Positions 8,834 to 16,797 of a stretch of 64,000 bases of DNA are shown piece by piece (positions within the stretch are counted from its first letter, which is position 1; each line of letters starts with the position of its first letter). Under the pieces are notes generated by a model. The model saw only the letters and a program-made list of their open reading frames with translations. It was not told the origin of the DNA and made no database searches. The stretch covers positions 1 through 64,000 of the forward strand of contig NZ_BOML01000006.1 of the NCBI RefSeq assembly GCF_016862175.1. The letters are read 5' to 3'. Made by a program: the position numbers and the translations under genes. The DNA comes from Paractinoplanes durhamensis. GTDB lineage: Bacteria > Actinomycetota > Actinomycetes > Mycobacteriales > Micromonosporaceae.

Positions 8834-8919
8834 GGCATCAGTCCTCCGTTGCGTTAGCGGCGGGATGTAAGGGGTAGTGTCAACCGCGGATCATCGCAAA
8901 CCCGTATGGAGGAGTCCTC

Positions 8920-9324
8920 ATGCGACTTCCGCGTTTCTTCACGCCGCGGATCGTGGTCAGCGCCCATTGCGACCTGCCCTGCGGCGTCTACGACCCGGCC
9001 CAGGCCAGGATCGAAGCGGAGTCGGTCAAGGCGATCGCCGAGAAGTACCAGGCGAACACCGACCCCGAGTTCCGCACTCGCGCCATCCTGATCAAGGAGC
9101 AGCGGGCCGAACTGGTCAAGCACCACCTGTGGGTGCTGTGGACGGACTACTTCAAGCCTCCGCACTTCGAGAAGTACCCGAACCTGCACGCGCTCTTCAA
9201 CGAGGCCACCAAGCTCGCGGGTGCCTCCGGCGCCAAGGGCTCGGTCGACCCGGCGGTGGCCGAAAAGCTGCTCGGCAAGATCGAGGAGATCTCCAAGATC
9301 TTCTGGGAGACCAAGCAGGCGTGA
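8920..9324 (+). CDS. sodN: Nickel superoxide dismutase
   Basis: Dismutates superoxide in the cytoplasm. The 134-aa precursor has a short basic leader ending at Ala15, followed by the nickel-hook sequence HCDLPCGVY (His16, Cys17 and Cys21 are the ligands His1, Cys2 and Cys6 of the mature chain). Cleavage by the neighbouring SodX peptidase is needed to expose the His1 amine. The rest is the four-helix bundle typical of NiSOD. A strong GGAGGAG ribosome-binding site lies 6 nt upstream. In Streptomyces sodN is controlled by Nur; I do not see a convincing Nur box here. Confidence 0.97.
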   Translation: MRLPRFFTPRIVVSAHCDLPCGVYDPAQARIEAESVKAIAEKYQANTDPEFRTRAILIKEQRAELVKHHLWVLWTDYFKPPHFEKYPNLHALFNEATKLAGASGAKGSVDPAVAEKLLGKIEEISKIFWETKQA

Positions 9325-9830
9325 GTTTCAGCGCTACGGTGCGGCCGGTACGTCCTGAGGACGTGCCGGCCGTTGTCGCGATGGTGCACGAGCTGGCCGA
9401 TTTCGAACGTGCGGCCGACCAGTGCCACCTCACCATCGACCAGCTCGAGCACGTCCTGTTCGCCGAGCCCACCGTCTTCGGCCACGTCGCCGTCGACGAC
9501 GCGGACGCGCCGATCGGGTTCGCGCTCTGGTTCCTGAAGTTCTCCACCTGGACCGGCACCAGCGCGATCCACCTGGAGGACCTCTACGTCCGCCCGGCCG
9601 CGCGCGGCACCGGCGCCGGCGGCGCCCTGCTGGCGGCGCTGGCCGAGATCTGTGTACGCCGTGGCTACCACCGCCTCGAGTGGGTGATGCTCGACTGGAA
9701 TCCGGCCGCCGAGTTCTATGCCGCGATCGGCGCGGAGGTCACCGCGGACTGGGTTCCGTACCGCCTGTCGGGCGATGCGTTGACCCGGCTCGCCGAACGG
9801 GCCTCCCCGGCGACCCCGATCAGCAGATAG
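9321..9830 (+). CDS. GNAT-family N-acetyltransferase
   Basis: The 169-aa protein has the GNAT fold. Motif A, the acetyl-CoA pyrophosphate loop, appears as LYVRPAARGTGAGGALLAAL near residues 93-112, and motif B with WNPAAEFYAAIGA follows. The overall pattern is like diamine/spermidine acetyltransferases (SSAT-like). It starts at GTG 9321 and overlaps the sodN stop by 4 bp, so it is probably translationally coupled to sodN. The substrate is unknown. Confidence 0.88.
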   Translation: MSFSATVRPVRPEDVPAVVAMVHELADFERAADQCHLTIDQLEHVLFAEPTVFGHVAVDDADAPIGFALWFLKFSTWTGTSAIHLEDLYVRPAARGTGAGGALLAALAEICVRRGYHRLEWVMLDWNPAAEFYAAIGAEVTADWVPYRLSGDALTRLAERASPATPISR

Positions 9831-9858
9831 GCTCTCGTCCGTTGGGAGGATGGCAAAC

Positions 9859-10269
9859 GTGACTCTGACGCATCCAAACCCGGACCAAGTGCTCGGCGAC
9901 GACGTCGTCCTGCTCACGGTGCCCGCCGACGGCGGTTACCTGGGTGTGCTCCGGACGGCGACCGCTGGGCTGGCGGCTCGGCTGCACTTCGCGCTGGACG
10001 AGATCGAGGACCTGCGCATCGCCGTCGACGAGGCGTGCGCGATGTTGCTCGCGATCGCGACCCGCGGCGCCGAGCTCGAGTGCCGGTTCGCGGTGACCGA
10101 GGACGCACTGACCGTCGAGGTGAGTGTGACAACGGTCCGCGGCGCCAAGCTGCCCGCCGAGTCGTCCTTCGCCTGGAAGGTGCTGACCGCGCTGACCACC
10201 TCGGCGTCGGCCGAGGCGAGCGGCAAGCACGCGACGATCCGCCTGCTCACCCGGCGTACCGAGGGCTGA
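9859..10269 (+). CDS. RsbW-like anti-sigma regulatory kinase (HATPase_c_2)
   Basis: The 136-aa protein matches the small GHKL ATPase fold of anti-sigma factors: a helix with LRTATAGLAARLHFALDEIEDLRIAVDEAC-type spacing carries the N-box-like region, although the usual Asn is replaced around AVDEACAML, and the C-terminal strand order fits. Such proteins bind a SigB/SigF-type sigma factor and phosphorylate an antagonist. No antagonist gene is adjacent. I chose GTG 9859 because GGGAGG stands 9 nt before it, whereas ATG 9850 abuts the Shine-Dalgarno. It overlaps the convergent GntR gene by 23 bp. Confidence 0.75.
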   Translation: MTLTHPNPDQVLGDDVVLLTVPADGGYLGVLRTATAGLAARLHFALDEIEDLRIAVDEACAMLLAIATRGAELECRFAVTEDALTVEVSVTTVRGAKLPAESSFAWKVLTALTTSASAEASGKHATIRLLTRRTEG

Positions 10270-10969
10270 CCTCCGGCTCCTGGGTCGACCGCATGACGTA
10301 GTCGAGGTGGGCGATCGCGACCTGACCGGCCGTTTCCGCATCCCGGTTGACCAGGCAGTCGATCAGCCGCCGGTGGTCGGCGTCGATCTGCACCCAGTAA
10401 CCCTCGGGCAGGTGGTCGGTGACCTCCTCGCCGTACGACGCGTAATACAGCGGGCGCACCACCAGCTCGAAGAGCGGGTTGGCGGTGGCCTTCGCGACCG
10501 CCATGTGGAACGCCGCGTGCGCGGCCAGCATGGTTTCGAGGTCGTCCAGCGCCGGGTCGAAGAGCGCGCTGCGGATCTCGAGCAGGTTGTCGTCGTCGCG
10601 GCGCAGCGCGGCCAGCCCGGCGGCCGGCACCTCGAGGGCGCGGCGCAGCTCGAGCAGGTCGGCCAGGCCGACCCCGTCGGTGTTGGTCAGCAGCGTGAAA
10701 CCGGTGGCCAGGCCCTCGGCCAGCTGCTCGGCATCGGGGTGGGACACGAAGCTGCCGCCGGTCACGCCACGGGTGGTGACAATCAGGTGCTGGCTGGCCA
10801 GCAGGCGCAGCGCCTCCCGCACGGTGCTCCGGCTCACGCCGGTCTTGACGCACAACTCCGGTTCGGGTGGCAATCGTTCGCCGGGCTGCAGTCGCCCCGA
10901 GGTGATGTCCGCCCGCAACTCGTCCGCCAGCAGCTGATAGGCCGGGGGTCGCACCGTTGATCCGGTCAC
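10247..10969 (-). CDS. GntR/FadR-family transcriptional regulator
   Basis: The 240-aa protein has an N-terminal winged helix-turn-helix (residues about 10-75, with RLPPEPELCVKTGVSRSTVR and EALRLL) and an all-helical C-terminal FCD ligand domain with conserved acidic/His positions (AAHAAFHMAVAKATANPL, and DADHRRLIDCL). Such regulators respond to carboxylate metabolites. The start is GTG 10969; TACCCT on the minus strand lies 6 nt upstream, so the mRNA is probably leaderless. Target genes are not evident. Confidence 0.9.
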   Translation of the reverse strand: MTGSTVRPPAYQLLADELRADITSGRLQPGERLPPEPELCVKTGVSRSTVREALRLLASQHLIVTTRGVTGGSFVSHPDAEQLAEGLATGFTLLTNTDGVGLADLLELRRALEVPAAGLAALRRDDDNLLEIRSALFDPALDDLETMLAAHAAFHMAVAKATANPLFELVVRPLYYASYGEEVTDHLPEGYWVQIDADHRRLIDCLVNRDAETAGQVAIAHLDYVMRSTQEPEVSPRYAG

Positions 10970-10983
10970 CTACACAGGGTAGG
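10969..10983. promoter_or_regulatory. Candidate autoregulatory palindrome at the GntR start
   Basis: CCTAC and GTAGG form a perfect 5-bp inverted repeat around ACAGG. It covers the predicted -10 box and the first base of the GntR gene, a position suited to autorepression. The arms are short and do not match the FadR consensus, so this is only a candidate. Confidence 0.3.
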
Positions 10984-11007
10984 CCCTAGCTCGCGGTTCG
11001 AGGGACA

Positions 11008-11403
11008 CTAATCGACGCCGAGCGCTCTCGTACTCGGCGGAAGCACGATGAGTACCCCCGTCAGCGCCCCCAAAACCATCAGGACCACGCCCAGCCAGAG
11101 CGGGTTGACCTGCACCAGGAAGCCGCCGGCCGCGATCACGAACAGCTGCACGACGATGGCCGGGCCGCGGGCACCTTTGGCACGCCGGGCCAGCGACCGG
11201 CCGAGCAGGAAGACGACGGCCGCGGCGAGCGCGGTCATCACGGTCAGCGAGATCGCCACGCCGACCTGCAGCGACTCCGCGGTCACGTCCCGGTAGATCA
11301 GGTAGAGGGTGAGACCGGTCAGCCCGGCGCACTCCAGGTAGAGCAGGAACGACGCCCACATCAAAGTCGGGGGGTTGTCAACGACTTGGTTCTCACCGGT
11401 CAC
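11008..11403 (-). CDS. Four-helix integral membrane protein
   Basis: The 131-aa protein has four predicted membrane helices (about residues 13-38, 48-68, 82-100 and 104-123) with a short basic loop (RSLARRAKGAR) between the second and third. No catalytic motif is visible. The start is GTG 11403; TAAGGT on the minus strand (11410-11415) is 6 nt upstream, giving a leaderless gene. It is divergent from the DagK-like gene with only 52 bp between start codons. Function unknown. Confidence 0.75.
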   Translation of the reverse strand: MTGENQVVDNPPTLMWASFLLYLECAGLTGLTLYLIYRDVTAESLQVGVAISLTVMTALAAAVVFLLGRSLARRAKGARGPAIVVQLFVIAAGGFLVQVNPLWLGVVLMVLGALTGVLIVLPPSTRALGVD

Positions 11404-11455
11404 TCCAGCACCTTACCGACAGCTTCGAAGGCGCTCGGCGGGTATTGTGCCGCCC

Positions 11456-12406
11456 ATGCGAGCGTTACTGGTGGTTAATCCCAAGGCCACCACGACCAGC
11501 GAACGCAGCCGAGACGTCCTGGTCCGGGCCCTGCGCAGCGCGGTCAACCTGACCGTCGAATACACCGTCCGCCGCGGGCACGCGGCGTCGCTGGCCCGCG
11601 CGGCCGCGGAGAGCGGCGTCGATGTCGTGGTCACCCTCGGCGGCGACGGCACCGTCAACGAGGCGGTCAACGGCCTGATGTCGGCGCACGCCGCGCTGGA
11701 CGGCCTCGACGGCCCCCGGGCGCAGGCGTTGCCGGCCCTCGCGGTGGTGCCGGGCGGTTCGACAAACGTCTTCGCTCGCGCGCTCGGCCTTCCCCGTGAC
11801 TGGGTCGACGGCACGAGCATGATCCTCGAGGCGCTCCGCGACGGCCGGCACCGGGTGATCGGGCTGGGTCGCGCCGACGACCGCTACTTCACCTTCGCCG
11901 CCGGGGTCGGCCTGGACGCGGCGGTGGTCCGCCGGGTCGAGCAGGCCCGTCTGCGCGGCCGCAAGTCCACGCCGTCGCTCTACTTCCGCTCGATCGTCGG
12001 CCAGTTCATGGTGGGCGACGATCGGAAGACGCCACCGATCTCGATCGAGCGGCCGGGCGAACCGTCCGAGGCCGACCTGGGCACGGTCATCGTGCAGAAC
12101 ACAGCACCGTGGACCTATCTGGGTGACCGGCCGATCAATCCGAGCCCGGAGGCGTCCTTCGACCGCGGGCTCGATGTGGTGGCGTTACGGCGTCTGGCGG
12201 TGACGAGCACCACACGCACGCTTGCCCAGTTGGCCACCCGGAAGGGCGATCCACACGGGAAGCAGGTCCTGCACCTGCACGACCAGGCGGAATTCACCGT
12301 GGTGGCCAATCGGCCGCAGGCTTTTCAGCTGGACGGCGACTACCTCGGCGAGCGCCAGAAGGTGCACTTCGTGTCCGTCCCCGATGCGTTGCGTGTGATC
12401 TGCTGA
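11456..12406 (+). CDS. Diacylglycerol kinase-family lipid kinase (DagK/YegS/LCB5)
   Basis: The 316-aa protein opens with the family signature VVNPKA and carries the nucleotide-binding glycine motif GGDGTVNEAVNG (about residues 62-73) and VVPGGSTNVFARALGLP, then a beta-rich C-terminal lipid-binding domain. It likely phosphorylates diacylglycerol or a related lipid at the inner membrane. ATG 11456 was chosen because the protein then begins with the family motif and TATTGT (11443-11448) lies 7 nt upstream, as in a leaderless gene. Adjacency to whiB1/wblE is common in actinomycetes. Confidence 0.92.
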   Translation: MRALLVVNPKATTTSERSRDVLVRALRSAVNLTVEYTVRRGHAASLARAAAESGVDVVVTLGGDGTVNEAVNGLMSAHAALDGLDGPRAQALPALAVVPGGSTNVFARALGLPRDWVDGTSMILEALRDGRHRVIGLGRADDRYFTFAAGVGLDAAVVRRVEQARLRGRKSTPSLYFRSIVGQFMVGDDRKTPPISIERPGEPSEADLGTVIVQNTAPWTYLGDRPINPSPEASFDRGLDVVALRRLAVTSTTRTLAQLATRKGDPHGKQVLHLHDQAEFTVVANRPQAFQLDGDYLGERQKVHFVSVPDALRVIC

Positions 12407-12540
12407 CGATCGGGTACGTGCTCACGATCCGTTACAGAAAGACCGTGAAAAGAGCGGCAACGCGGCCCGGACCGTACTACATTGATGGGAGCGTCCGTCA
12501 ACCGGCTCTGGCAGTAGTAGGCAGAACCGGACAAAGGGGT

Positions 12541-12556
12541 CGTGAGCCAGCTCACC
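12541..12556. promoter_or_regulatory. CRP-like palindrome, distal site
   Basis: CGTGA-N6-TCACC, with a perfect GTGAGC/GCTCAC inverted repeat, resembles the CRP half-sites TGTGA-N6-TCACA with one mismatch per half. It lies about 255 bp before the whiB1 start and exactly 60 bp from a second such site. Confidence 0.45.
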
Positions 12557-12583
12557 CGCGCGGAGAAAATTCCGCGGCTACCC

Positions 12584-12616
12584 TTGACATCGCACGAGTT
12601 CGTGAAAGCATTCACA
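12584..12616 (+). promoter_or_regulatory. CRP-like palindrome (proximal) downstream of a TTGACA element
   Basis: CGTGA-AAGCAT-TCACA at 12601-12616 matches the CRP consensus in nine of ten half-site positions. TTGACA at 12584-12589 could be a -35 box, but no good -10 follows at 17 bp. In M. tuberculosis the whiB1 promoter is controlled by CRP (Rv3676) through two sites, which makes this plausible. The rest of the 404-bp gap (12407-12810) shows no coding potential and no further clear signal. Confidence 0.5.
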
Positions 12617-12810
12617 AGCGATAAGAAGTAACCGGTTGCTGCTTGCGCGCGTTCCTAAACAAGAAGCGCCGAACGGTACCGAGTAAGACAAAAGCTTGCT
12701 GACGCCTCGGCGATCGGACGGGCCCCCGCCCAACGGTCACCACCGCGCATGCATTGGTAAACCAGTACGCGAATTCATTAACCCCATCCGAAACAAGGAG
12801 TGTTGCCGCC

Positions 12811-13065
12811 ATGGACTGGCGTCACGATGCGATCTGCCGCGACGAGGACCCGGAGCTGTTCTTCCCGATCGGGACGTCCGGCCCCGCGCTCCTGCAGGTC
12901 GAGCAGGCCAAGGCCGTGTGCCGGCGGTGCCCCGTGACCGAGGAATGCCTCTCGTGGGCACTCGAGTCCGGTCAGGACGCCGGCGTCTGGGGCGGGATGA
13001 GCGAAGATGAGCGGCGCGCAGTCAAGCGTCGTGGCGGCCTCCGGGTCGGCGCTCCTACCGCCTGA
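12811..13065 (+). CDS. whiB1: WhiB1/WblE-type iron-sulfur transcription factor
   Basis: The 84-aa Wbl protein starts MDWRHDAICRDEDPELFFP and has four cluster-binding cysteines, Cys9, Cys37, Cys40 and Cys46, then GVWGG (the turn that contacts sigma-A region 4) and a basic C-terminus (ERRAVKRRGG). Sequence and length match the essential WhiB1/WblE group, whose [4Fe-4S] cluster reacts with nitric oxide. ATG 12811 is preceded by AAGGAG at 12795-12800. The upstream DagK gene and the CRP-like sites agree with this identity. A terminator follows. Confidence 0.95.
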   Translation: MDWRHDAICRDEDPELFFPIGTSGPALLQVEQAKAVCRRCPVTEECLSWALESGQDAGVWGGMSEDERRAVKRRGGLRVGAPTA

Positions 13066-13087
13066 ACCAATCCCCCTAGAGCATTTA

Positions 13088-13114
13088 CGCCCCGGGCCGA
13101 TCGGCACCGGGGCG
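13088..13114 (+). terminator. Terminator after whiB1
   Basis: CGCCCCGGGCCGA pairs with TCGGC-A-CCGGGGCG, a 13-bp stem with one bulged base, followed by a T-rich tract. It lies 22 bp past the whiB1 stop. The remaining bases to 13345 contain nothing I can support. Confidence 0.8.
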
Positions 13115-13345
13115 TCTTGCTGTTCTGACTCGATTACCGAGGGCTCATATTCCTGAGAGCTTTATGAGAGTGGTGCCGGAGAGCGCAATTTGGATCACGG
13201 TGAGTCCGGTTCGGATTCGCGAAATGATCTCGAAATTGCGTGCCGCGTAAGCCCGATCACCCTCCGCTGTGGATCCGCCGGGCCCGCTACGGGGCCACAT
13301 GATCCAGTCACTCTCCGCAATCCACGGTGCGAAGATCAAGCACGG

Positions 13346-14098
13346 TCAGGCCGCCACGGACGTTCGGGCAGCGACCTCGTTCACCCGGGCAGTGACCAGA
13401 CCGACGATCTCCGGTGCATCGTTCAGCGGCTCGGCGATCGCCATTGCGCCGGCTTCCCGGGCTGAGTTGGCGGCCAGGTCGTAGAGGTGGCCCGGCGCCA
13501 GGAAATAGGCGGCCATGCCGATGCGGCGGGCGCCGGACGCCCTGAGGAGATCCACAGCGGCGGCCGGGAGCGGCGGGGCGGCCGAGGCATAGGCGACCGC
13601 GCACGGAAGGCCCAGGCGGGCGCTGAGGGCGTCGGAAGCCCACTCGACGGTCGCCCGGGCGGCCGGATTGCGCGTCCCGGCCGCGGCGAGCACGACCGCG
13701 TCGAGCCCGGCCGCGGGCAGCCGCCGGATCAGGCCGTCGATCAGAAGCGGCGGGACCGGCGGCCGACCGGCCACCGGGGCCGGCTGGGGGCCGAGCACCT
13801 CGGCCAGGGTCACCGAAACGGGTAGATCCGCGGCCGCCTCGACGACCGCCGGGATGTCGATCCGGCCGTGGTAGGCCTTCGTCAGCAGCAGCGGCACCAC
13901 GACCGCCCGGCTGCCCGGGGCCAGCCCGGCCAGGACGTCGAGCGGGCGCGGCCCCGCATGGTCGAGGTAGGTGGCGTGCACATCCCACGAGGGATGCGCC
14001 CGCCGCACCGCGCGCGCCAGCGACGTGGTGGCCGCGGCCGCCCGCGGATCACGGCTGCCGTGGGCGACCAGAACGACGCTCAGACGTGCAGGCCGCAT
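13346..14098 (-). CDS. CbiX-like sirohydrochlorin chelatase
   Basis: The 250-aa protein carries two CbiX-type halves. The first has VLVAHGSRDP and the metal/tetrapyrrole His in LLTKAYHGRIDIP; the second, from about residue 130, has the degenerate sequence LAAAGTRNP in place of AHGSRxP and keeps APGHLYD. It probably inserts iron (or cobalt) into sirohydrochlorin, giving siroheme for the sulfite reductase of the same operon. It overlaps cysH by 19 bp and is the last gene of the sulfur operon. ATG 14098 is chosen from the family N-terminus. Confidence 0.85.
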   Translation of the reverse strand: MRPARLSVVLVAHGSRDPRAAAATTSLARAVRRAHPSWDVHATYLDHAGPRPLDVLAGLAPGSRAVVVPLLLTKAYHGRIDIPAVVEAAADLPVSVTLAEVLGPQPAPVAGRPPVPPLLIDGLIRRLPAAGLDAVVLAAAGTRNPAARATVEWASDALSARLGLPCAVAYASAAPPLPAAAVDLLRASGARRIGMAAYFLAPGHLYDLAANSAREAGAMAIAEPLNDAPEIVGLVTARVNEVAARTSVAA

Positions 14099-14832
14099 TC
14101 GGTCTTCTCGAACATCGCCCAGCGACCGGCGCGCGGGTCCTCGCCGGCCTTGGTGCGGCGGGTGCACGGCCAGCAGCCGATCGACCCGTAGCCCTTCTTG
14201 AACAGCTCGTTGACCGGCACGTTCCACCGGCTGATGTAGCGGTCCACGTCCGGCTGGGTCCAGGCCGCGATCGGGTTGACCTTGACCTTGCCCTTCTTGG
14301 CGTCGAACGTGACGACCGGCGTGTTGGCGCGGGTCGGCGACTCGTCGCGGCGCAGGCCGGTGGCCCACGAGTCGTACTCGGCGAGGGCCCGCTCCAGCGG
14401 CTCGACCTTGCGCATGAAGCAGCACTCGTCGGGGCTGCGGGCGAACAGCCGGGGGCCGAACTCGCCGTCCTGCTGGCCCACGGTCATCTGCGGGCGGATC
14501 GAGCGCACGTTCACGTTCATCGTCGCGGCGACCGTGTCGCGCACCTTGAGCGTCTCCGGGAAGTGCAGGCCGGTGTCGAGGAACACGACGTCGACGCCGG
14601 GCGCGACCCGGGAGAACAGGTGGGCGACGACAGCGTCGGCCATCGAGCTGGTGACGCAGAAGCGCGCGCCGAACGTGTCGGTCGCCCACTTGGCGATCTG
14701 CTCGGCCGGGGCGCCCTCGAGCGCGACGGCGGCGTCGAGCGCGAGCGCCTTGAGCTCGTCCGGAGTGCGGCGACCGGCGACCGGCGCCGGGCCGAGACCG
14801 ATGAGGTTGAGTGAGGTGGCCAGAACTGTCAT
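14080..14832 (-). CDS. cysH: Adenylyl-sulfate (APS) reductase, [4Fe-4S] type
   Basis: Reduces adenosine 5'-phosphosulfate to sulfite in assimilatory sulfur metabolism. The 250-aa protein has the PAPS-reductase fold with SSMADAVVAHLF and FLDTGLHFPETL. Two cysteine pairs, Cys137-Cys138 (ECCFMRK) and Cys220/Cys223 (GCWPC), are the cluster ligands that define the APS-specific class, and Cys246 in ECGLH is the catalytic C-terminal cysteine. GGGAG lies 8 nt before ATG 14832. Its start overlaps the stop of the 52-aa gene (ATGA), and its end overlaps the chelatase gene. Confidence 0.96.
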   Translation of the reverse strand: MTVLATSLNLIGLGPAPVAGRRTPDELKALALDAAVALEGAPAEQIAKWATDTFGARFCVTSSMADAVVAHLFSRVAPGVDVVFLDTGLHFPETLKVRDTVAATMNVNVRSIRPQMTVGQQDGEFGPRLFARSPDECCFMRKVEPLERALAEYDSWATGLRRDESPTRANTPVVTFDAKKGKVKVNPIAAWTQPDVDRYISRWNVPVNELFKKGYGSIGCWPCTRRTKAGEDPRAGRWAMFEKTECGLHV

Positions 14833-14987
14833 CGGTTTACTCCCTTGGACAGCAACCCGTTGAACTTGACCGTGAAGACTCGGGCGCAGGAGTGGCACTC
14901 CCAGGCGCCGTGCGATGCCTCGTTGGGGCGGAGGTCCTCTTCGCCGCAGTAGGGGCAGTAGAGCGGGGCGGATCGGGCGTCGCTCAC
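14829..14987 (-). CDS. Small zinc-ribbon protein between sir and cysH (52 aa)
   Basis: This 52-codon gene starts at GTG 14987, overlapping the sulfite reductase stop by 4 bp, and ends at 14829, overlapping the cysH start by 4 bp. The protein has two CxxC pairs (LYCPYCGEEDL and ECHSCARVF), a classic zinc ribbon. Its place in a fully overlapping sulfur operon strongly supports translation. A comparable small gene is found at this position in other actinomycete sir-cysH operons. A role in reductase assembly or electron transfer is possible but unproven. Confidence 0.85.
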   Translation of the reverse strand: MSDARSAPLYCPYCGEEDLRPNEASHGAWECHSCARVFTVKFNGLLSKGVNR

Positions 14988-16675
14988 TTGAGAAGCGCCT
15001 CCTCGGCCCGGAGCACCCAGGTGGCGAACGTCTCGCCGCCGGTGCGGCCGGCCAGATAGTTGCGGGCGACGCGCTCGACGTACTCCGGAAGCTCTTCGGC
15101 GGTGGCCTTGAGGCCGCGCACCTTGCGCCCGAAGCCGGCGGTCTCGCCCTTGGCCATGCCCAGCGCACCGCCGAGGTGGATCTGGAAGCCCTCGACCTGC
15201 TCGCCGTGCGCGTTCATCACCAGCTGGCCCTTGAGGCCGATGTCGGCGACCTGGGTGCGGGCGCAGGCGTTCGGGCAGCCGTTGATGTGCACCGAGATGT
15301 CCGCGTCGAAGTCGGCCAGCCGCTCCTCGAGCCGGGCGACCAACTCCTCGCCGCGCGCCTTGGTCTCGACGATGGCCAGCTTGCAGTACTCGATGCCGGT
15401 GCAGGCCATGGTGCCGCGCCGCCAGGCGGACGGCCGGGCCTCGAGGCCGATCTCGCGCAGCCCGCGGATCAGCCCTTCGACGTTGTCATCGACAACATCA
15501 AGGACCAGGAGCTTTTGGTACGGCGTGAGCCGAACCCGGCCGGAACCGGCCGCCTCGGTCAGGTCCGCCAGCTTGCTCAGCTGGGTGCCCGAGGACCGCC
15601 CGACGATCGGGGCGGCGCCGACGTAGTTGAGCCCGTCGTTCTGCTTGTGCACGCCGATGTGGTCGATCGGCTTCTCCGGCAGGTCCGGCGCCGGCCCGTC
15701 GATCAGCGCGCGGCCCAGGTATTCCTTCTCCAGGATCTCCCGGAACTTCTCCACGCCCCAGTCGGCGAGCAGGAACTTCAGGCGGGCGCGGTGCCGCAGC
15801 CGGCGGTAGCCGTAGTCGCGGAAGATCCCGATCACGCCCTCCCAGACGTCCGGGATCTCGGCCAGCGGCACCCACACCCCGAGCCGCTCGGCCAGCCGAG
15901 GGTTGGTGGAGAGGCCGCCACCGACCCACAGGTCGAAGCCGGGCCCGTGGACCGGGTGCACCACGCCGACGAGCGAGATGTCGTTCGCCTGGTAGGGCCC
16001 GTCCGGCAGCCAGGAGATGACCGACTTGAACTTGCGCGGGAGGTTGGAGTAGGCCGGGTCGCCCACGTAGCGCTTGACGATCTCGTCGATCGCCGGCGTC
16101 GCGTCGATCACCTCGTCGGCCGAGACCCCGGCGACCGGCGACCCGAGCACGACGCGGGGGCAGTCACCGCAGGCCTCGGTGGTCTGCAGCCCGACCGCTT
16201 CGAGCCGGCGCCAGATCTCCGGCATGTCCTCGACCCGGATCCAGTGCATCTGGATGTTCTGCCGGTCGGTGATGTCGGCCGAGTCCCGGCCGAACTCGGT
16301 GGAGATGCCGGCGATGGCCCGCAGCTGGGCCAGGTTGAGCGCGCCGCCGTCGACCCGGACGCGAAGCATGAAGTACTCGTCCTCGAGCTCTTCCGGCTCG
16401 AGCACCGCGGTGCGGCCGCCGTCGATCCCGGCCTTGCGCTGGGTGTAGAGCCCCCACCAGCGGAACCGGCCGCGCAGGTCGGCCGGGTCGATCGAGGAGA
16501 AGCCGCGGTGGGCGTAGATGTTCTCGATCCGCGCCCGGACGTTGAGCGGGTTGTCGTCCTTCTTGCTGCGCTCGTTGGGGTTGAGCGGCTCGCGGTGTCC
16601 GAGCGCCCACTGACCCTCACCACGCGCCTTACGAGGGCGGGCGGCCGGTGAAGCGGGGGTGCTGCTGAGCGCCAT
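14984..16675 (-). CDS. sir: Assimilatory sulfite reductase (ferredoxin), siroheme/[4Fe-4S]
   Basis: Reduces sulfite to sulfide with six electrons. The 563-aa protein has the two ferrodoxin-like half domains and siroheme-binding repeats of the NirA/SirA family: GLYTQRKAGIDGG and ADITDRQNIQMHWI early on, CGDCPRVVLGSPVAG in the middle, and the cluster segment GCPNACARTQVADIG near residue 475. The chelatase and CysH neighbours identify it as sulfite rather than nitrite reductase. ATG 16675 has GGAGG 9 nt upstream. A leader peptide and a hairpin precede it. Confidence 0.95.
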   Translation of the reverse strand: MALSSTPASPAARPRKARGEGQWALGHREPLNPNERSKKDDNPLNVRARIENIYAHRGFSSIDPADLRGRFRWWGLYTQRKAGIDGGRTAVLEPEELEDEYFMLRVRVDGGALNLAQLRAIAGISTEFGRDSADITDRQNIQMHWIRVEDMPEIWRRLEAVGLQTTEACGDCPRVVLGSPVAGVSADEVIDATPAIDEIVKRYVGDPAYSNLPRKFKSVISWLPDGPYQANDISLVGVVHPVHGPGFDLWVGGGLSTNPRLAERLGVWVPLAEIPDVWEGVIGIFRDYGYRRLRHRARLKFLLADWGVEKFREILEKEYLGRALIDGPAPDLPEKPIDHIGVHKQNDGLNYVGAAPIVGRSSGTQLSKLADLTEAAGSGRVRLTPYQKLLVLDVVDDNVEGLIRGLREIGLEARPSAWRRGTMACTGIEYCKLAIVETKARGEELVARLEERLADFDADISVHINGCPNACARTQVADIGLKGQLVMNAHGEQVEGFQIHLGGALGMAKGETAGFGRKVRGLKATAEELPEYVERVARNYLAGRTGGETFATWVLRAEEALLK

Positions 16676-16773
16676 GTCGGCGGTCCTCCGGATGTCGGTG
16701 GGCGCGCTTCGACGCTTGCGGCATTTGGAGGACTCGTGACGTCTGTGTCAGGAGAGTGCCGGCGCGTCTCGCA

Positions 16774-16794
16774 CGCCCGGACTCAAATCGGGCG
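16774..16794 (-). promoter_or_regulatory. Hairpin between the leader peptide and sulfite reductase
   Basis: CGCCCG and CGGGCG pair around a 9-base loop, starting 4 bases after the leader peptide stop codon on the minus strand. It could be part of an attenuation or ribosome-stalling switch for the sulfur operon. It has no U-tract, so it is not a standard terminator by itself. Confidence 0.4.
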
Positions 16795-16797
16795 GCG

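Noticed and set aside
8834-8919. Nur box between sodX and sodN
   Set aside because: TTGC and GCAA-like pieces exist but not with the consensus spacing, so I do not call it.
13145-13339. Small minus-strand frame of 64 codons between whiB1 and the chelatase gene
   Set aside because: No Shine-Dalgarno, no leaderless box and no recognisable protein features.
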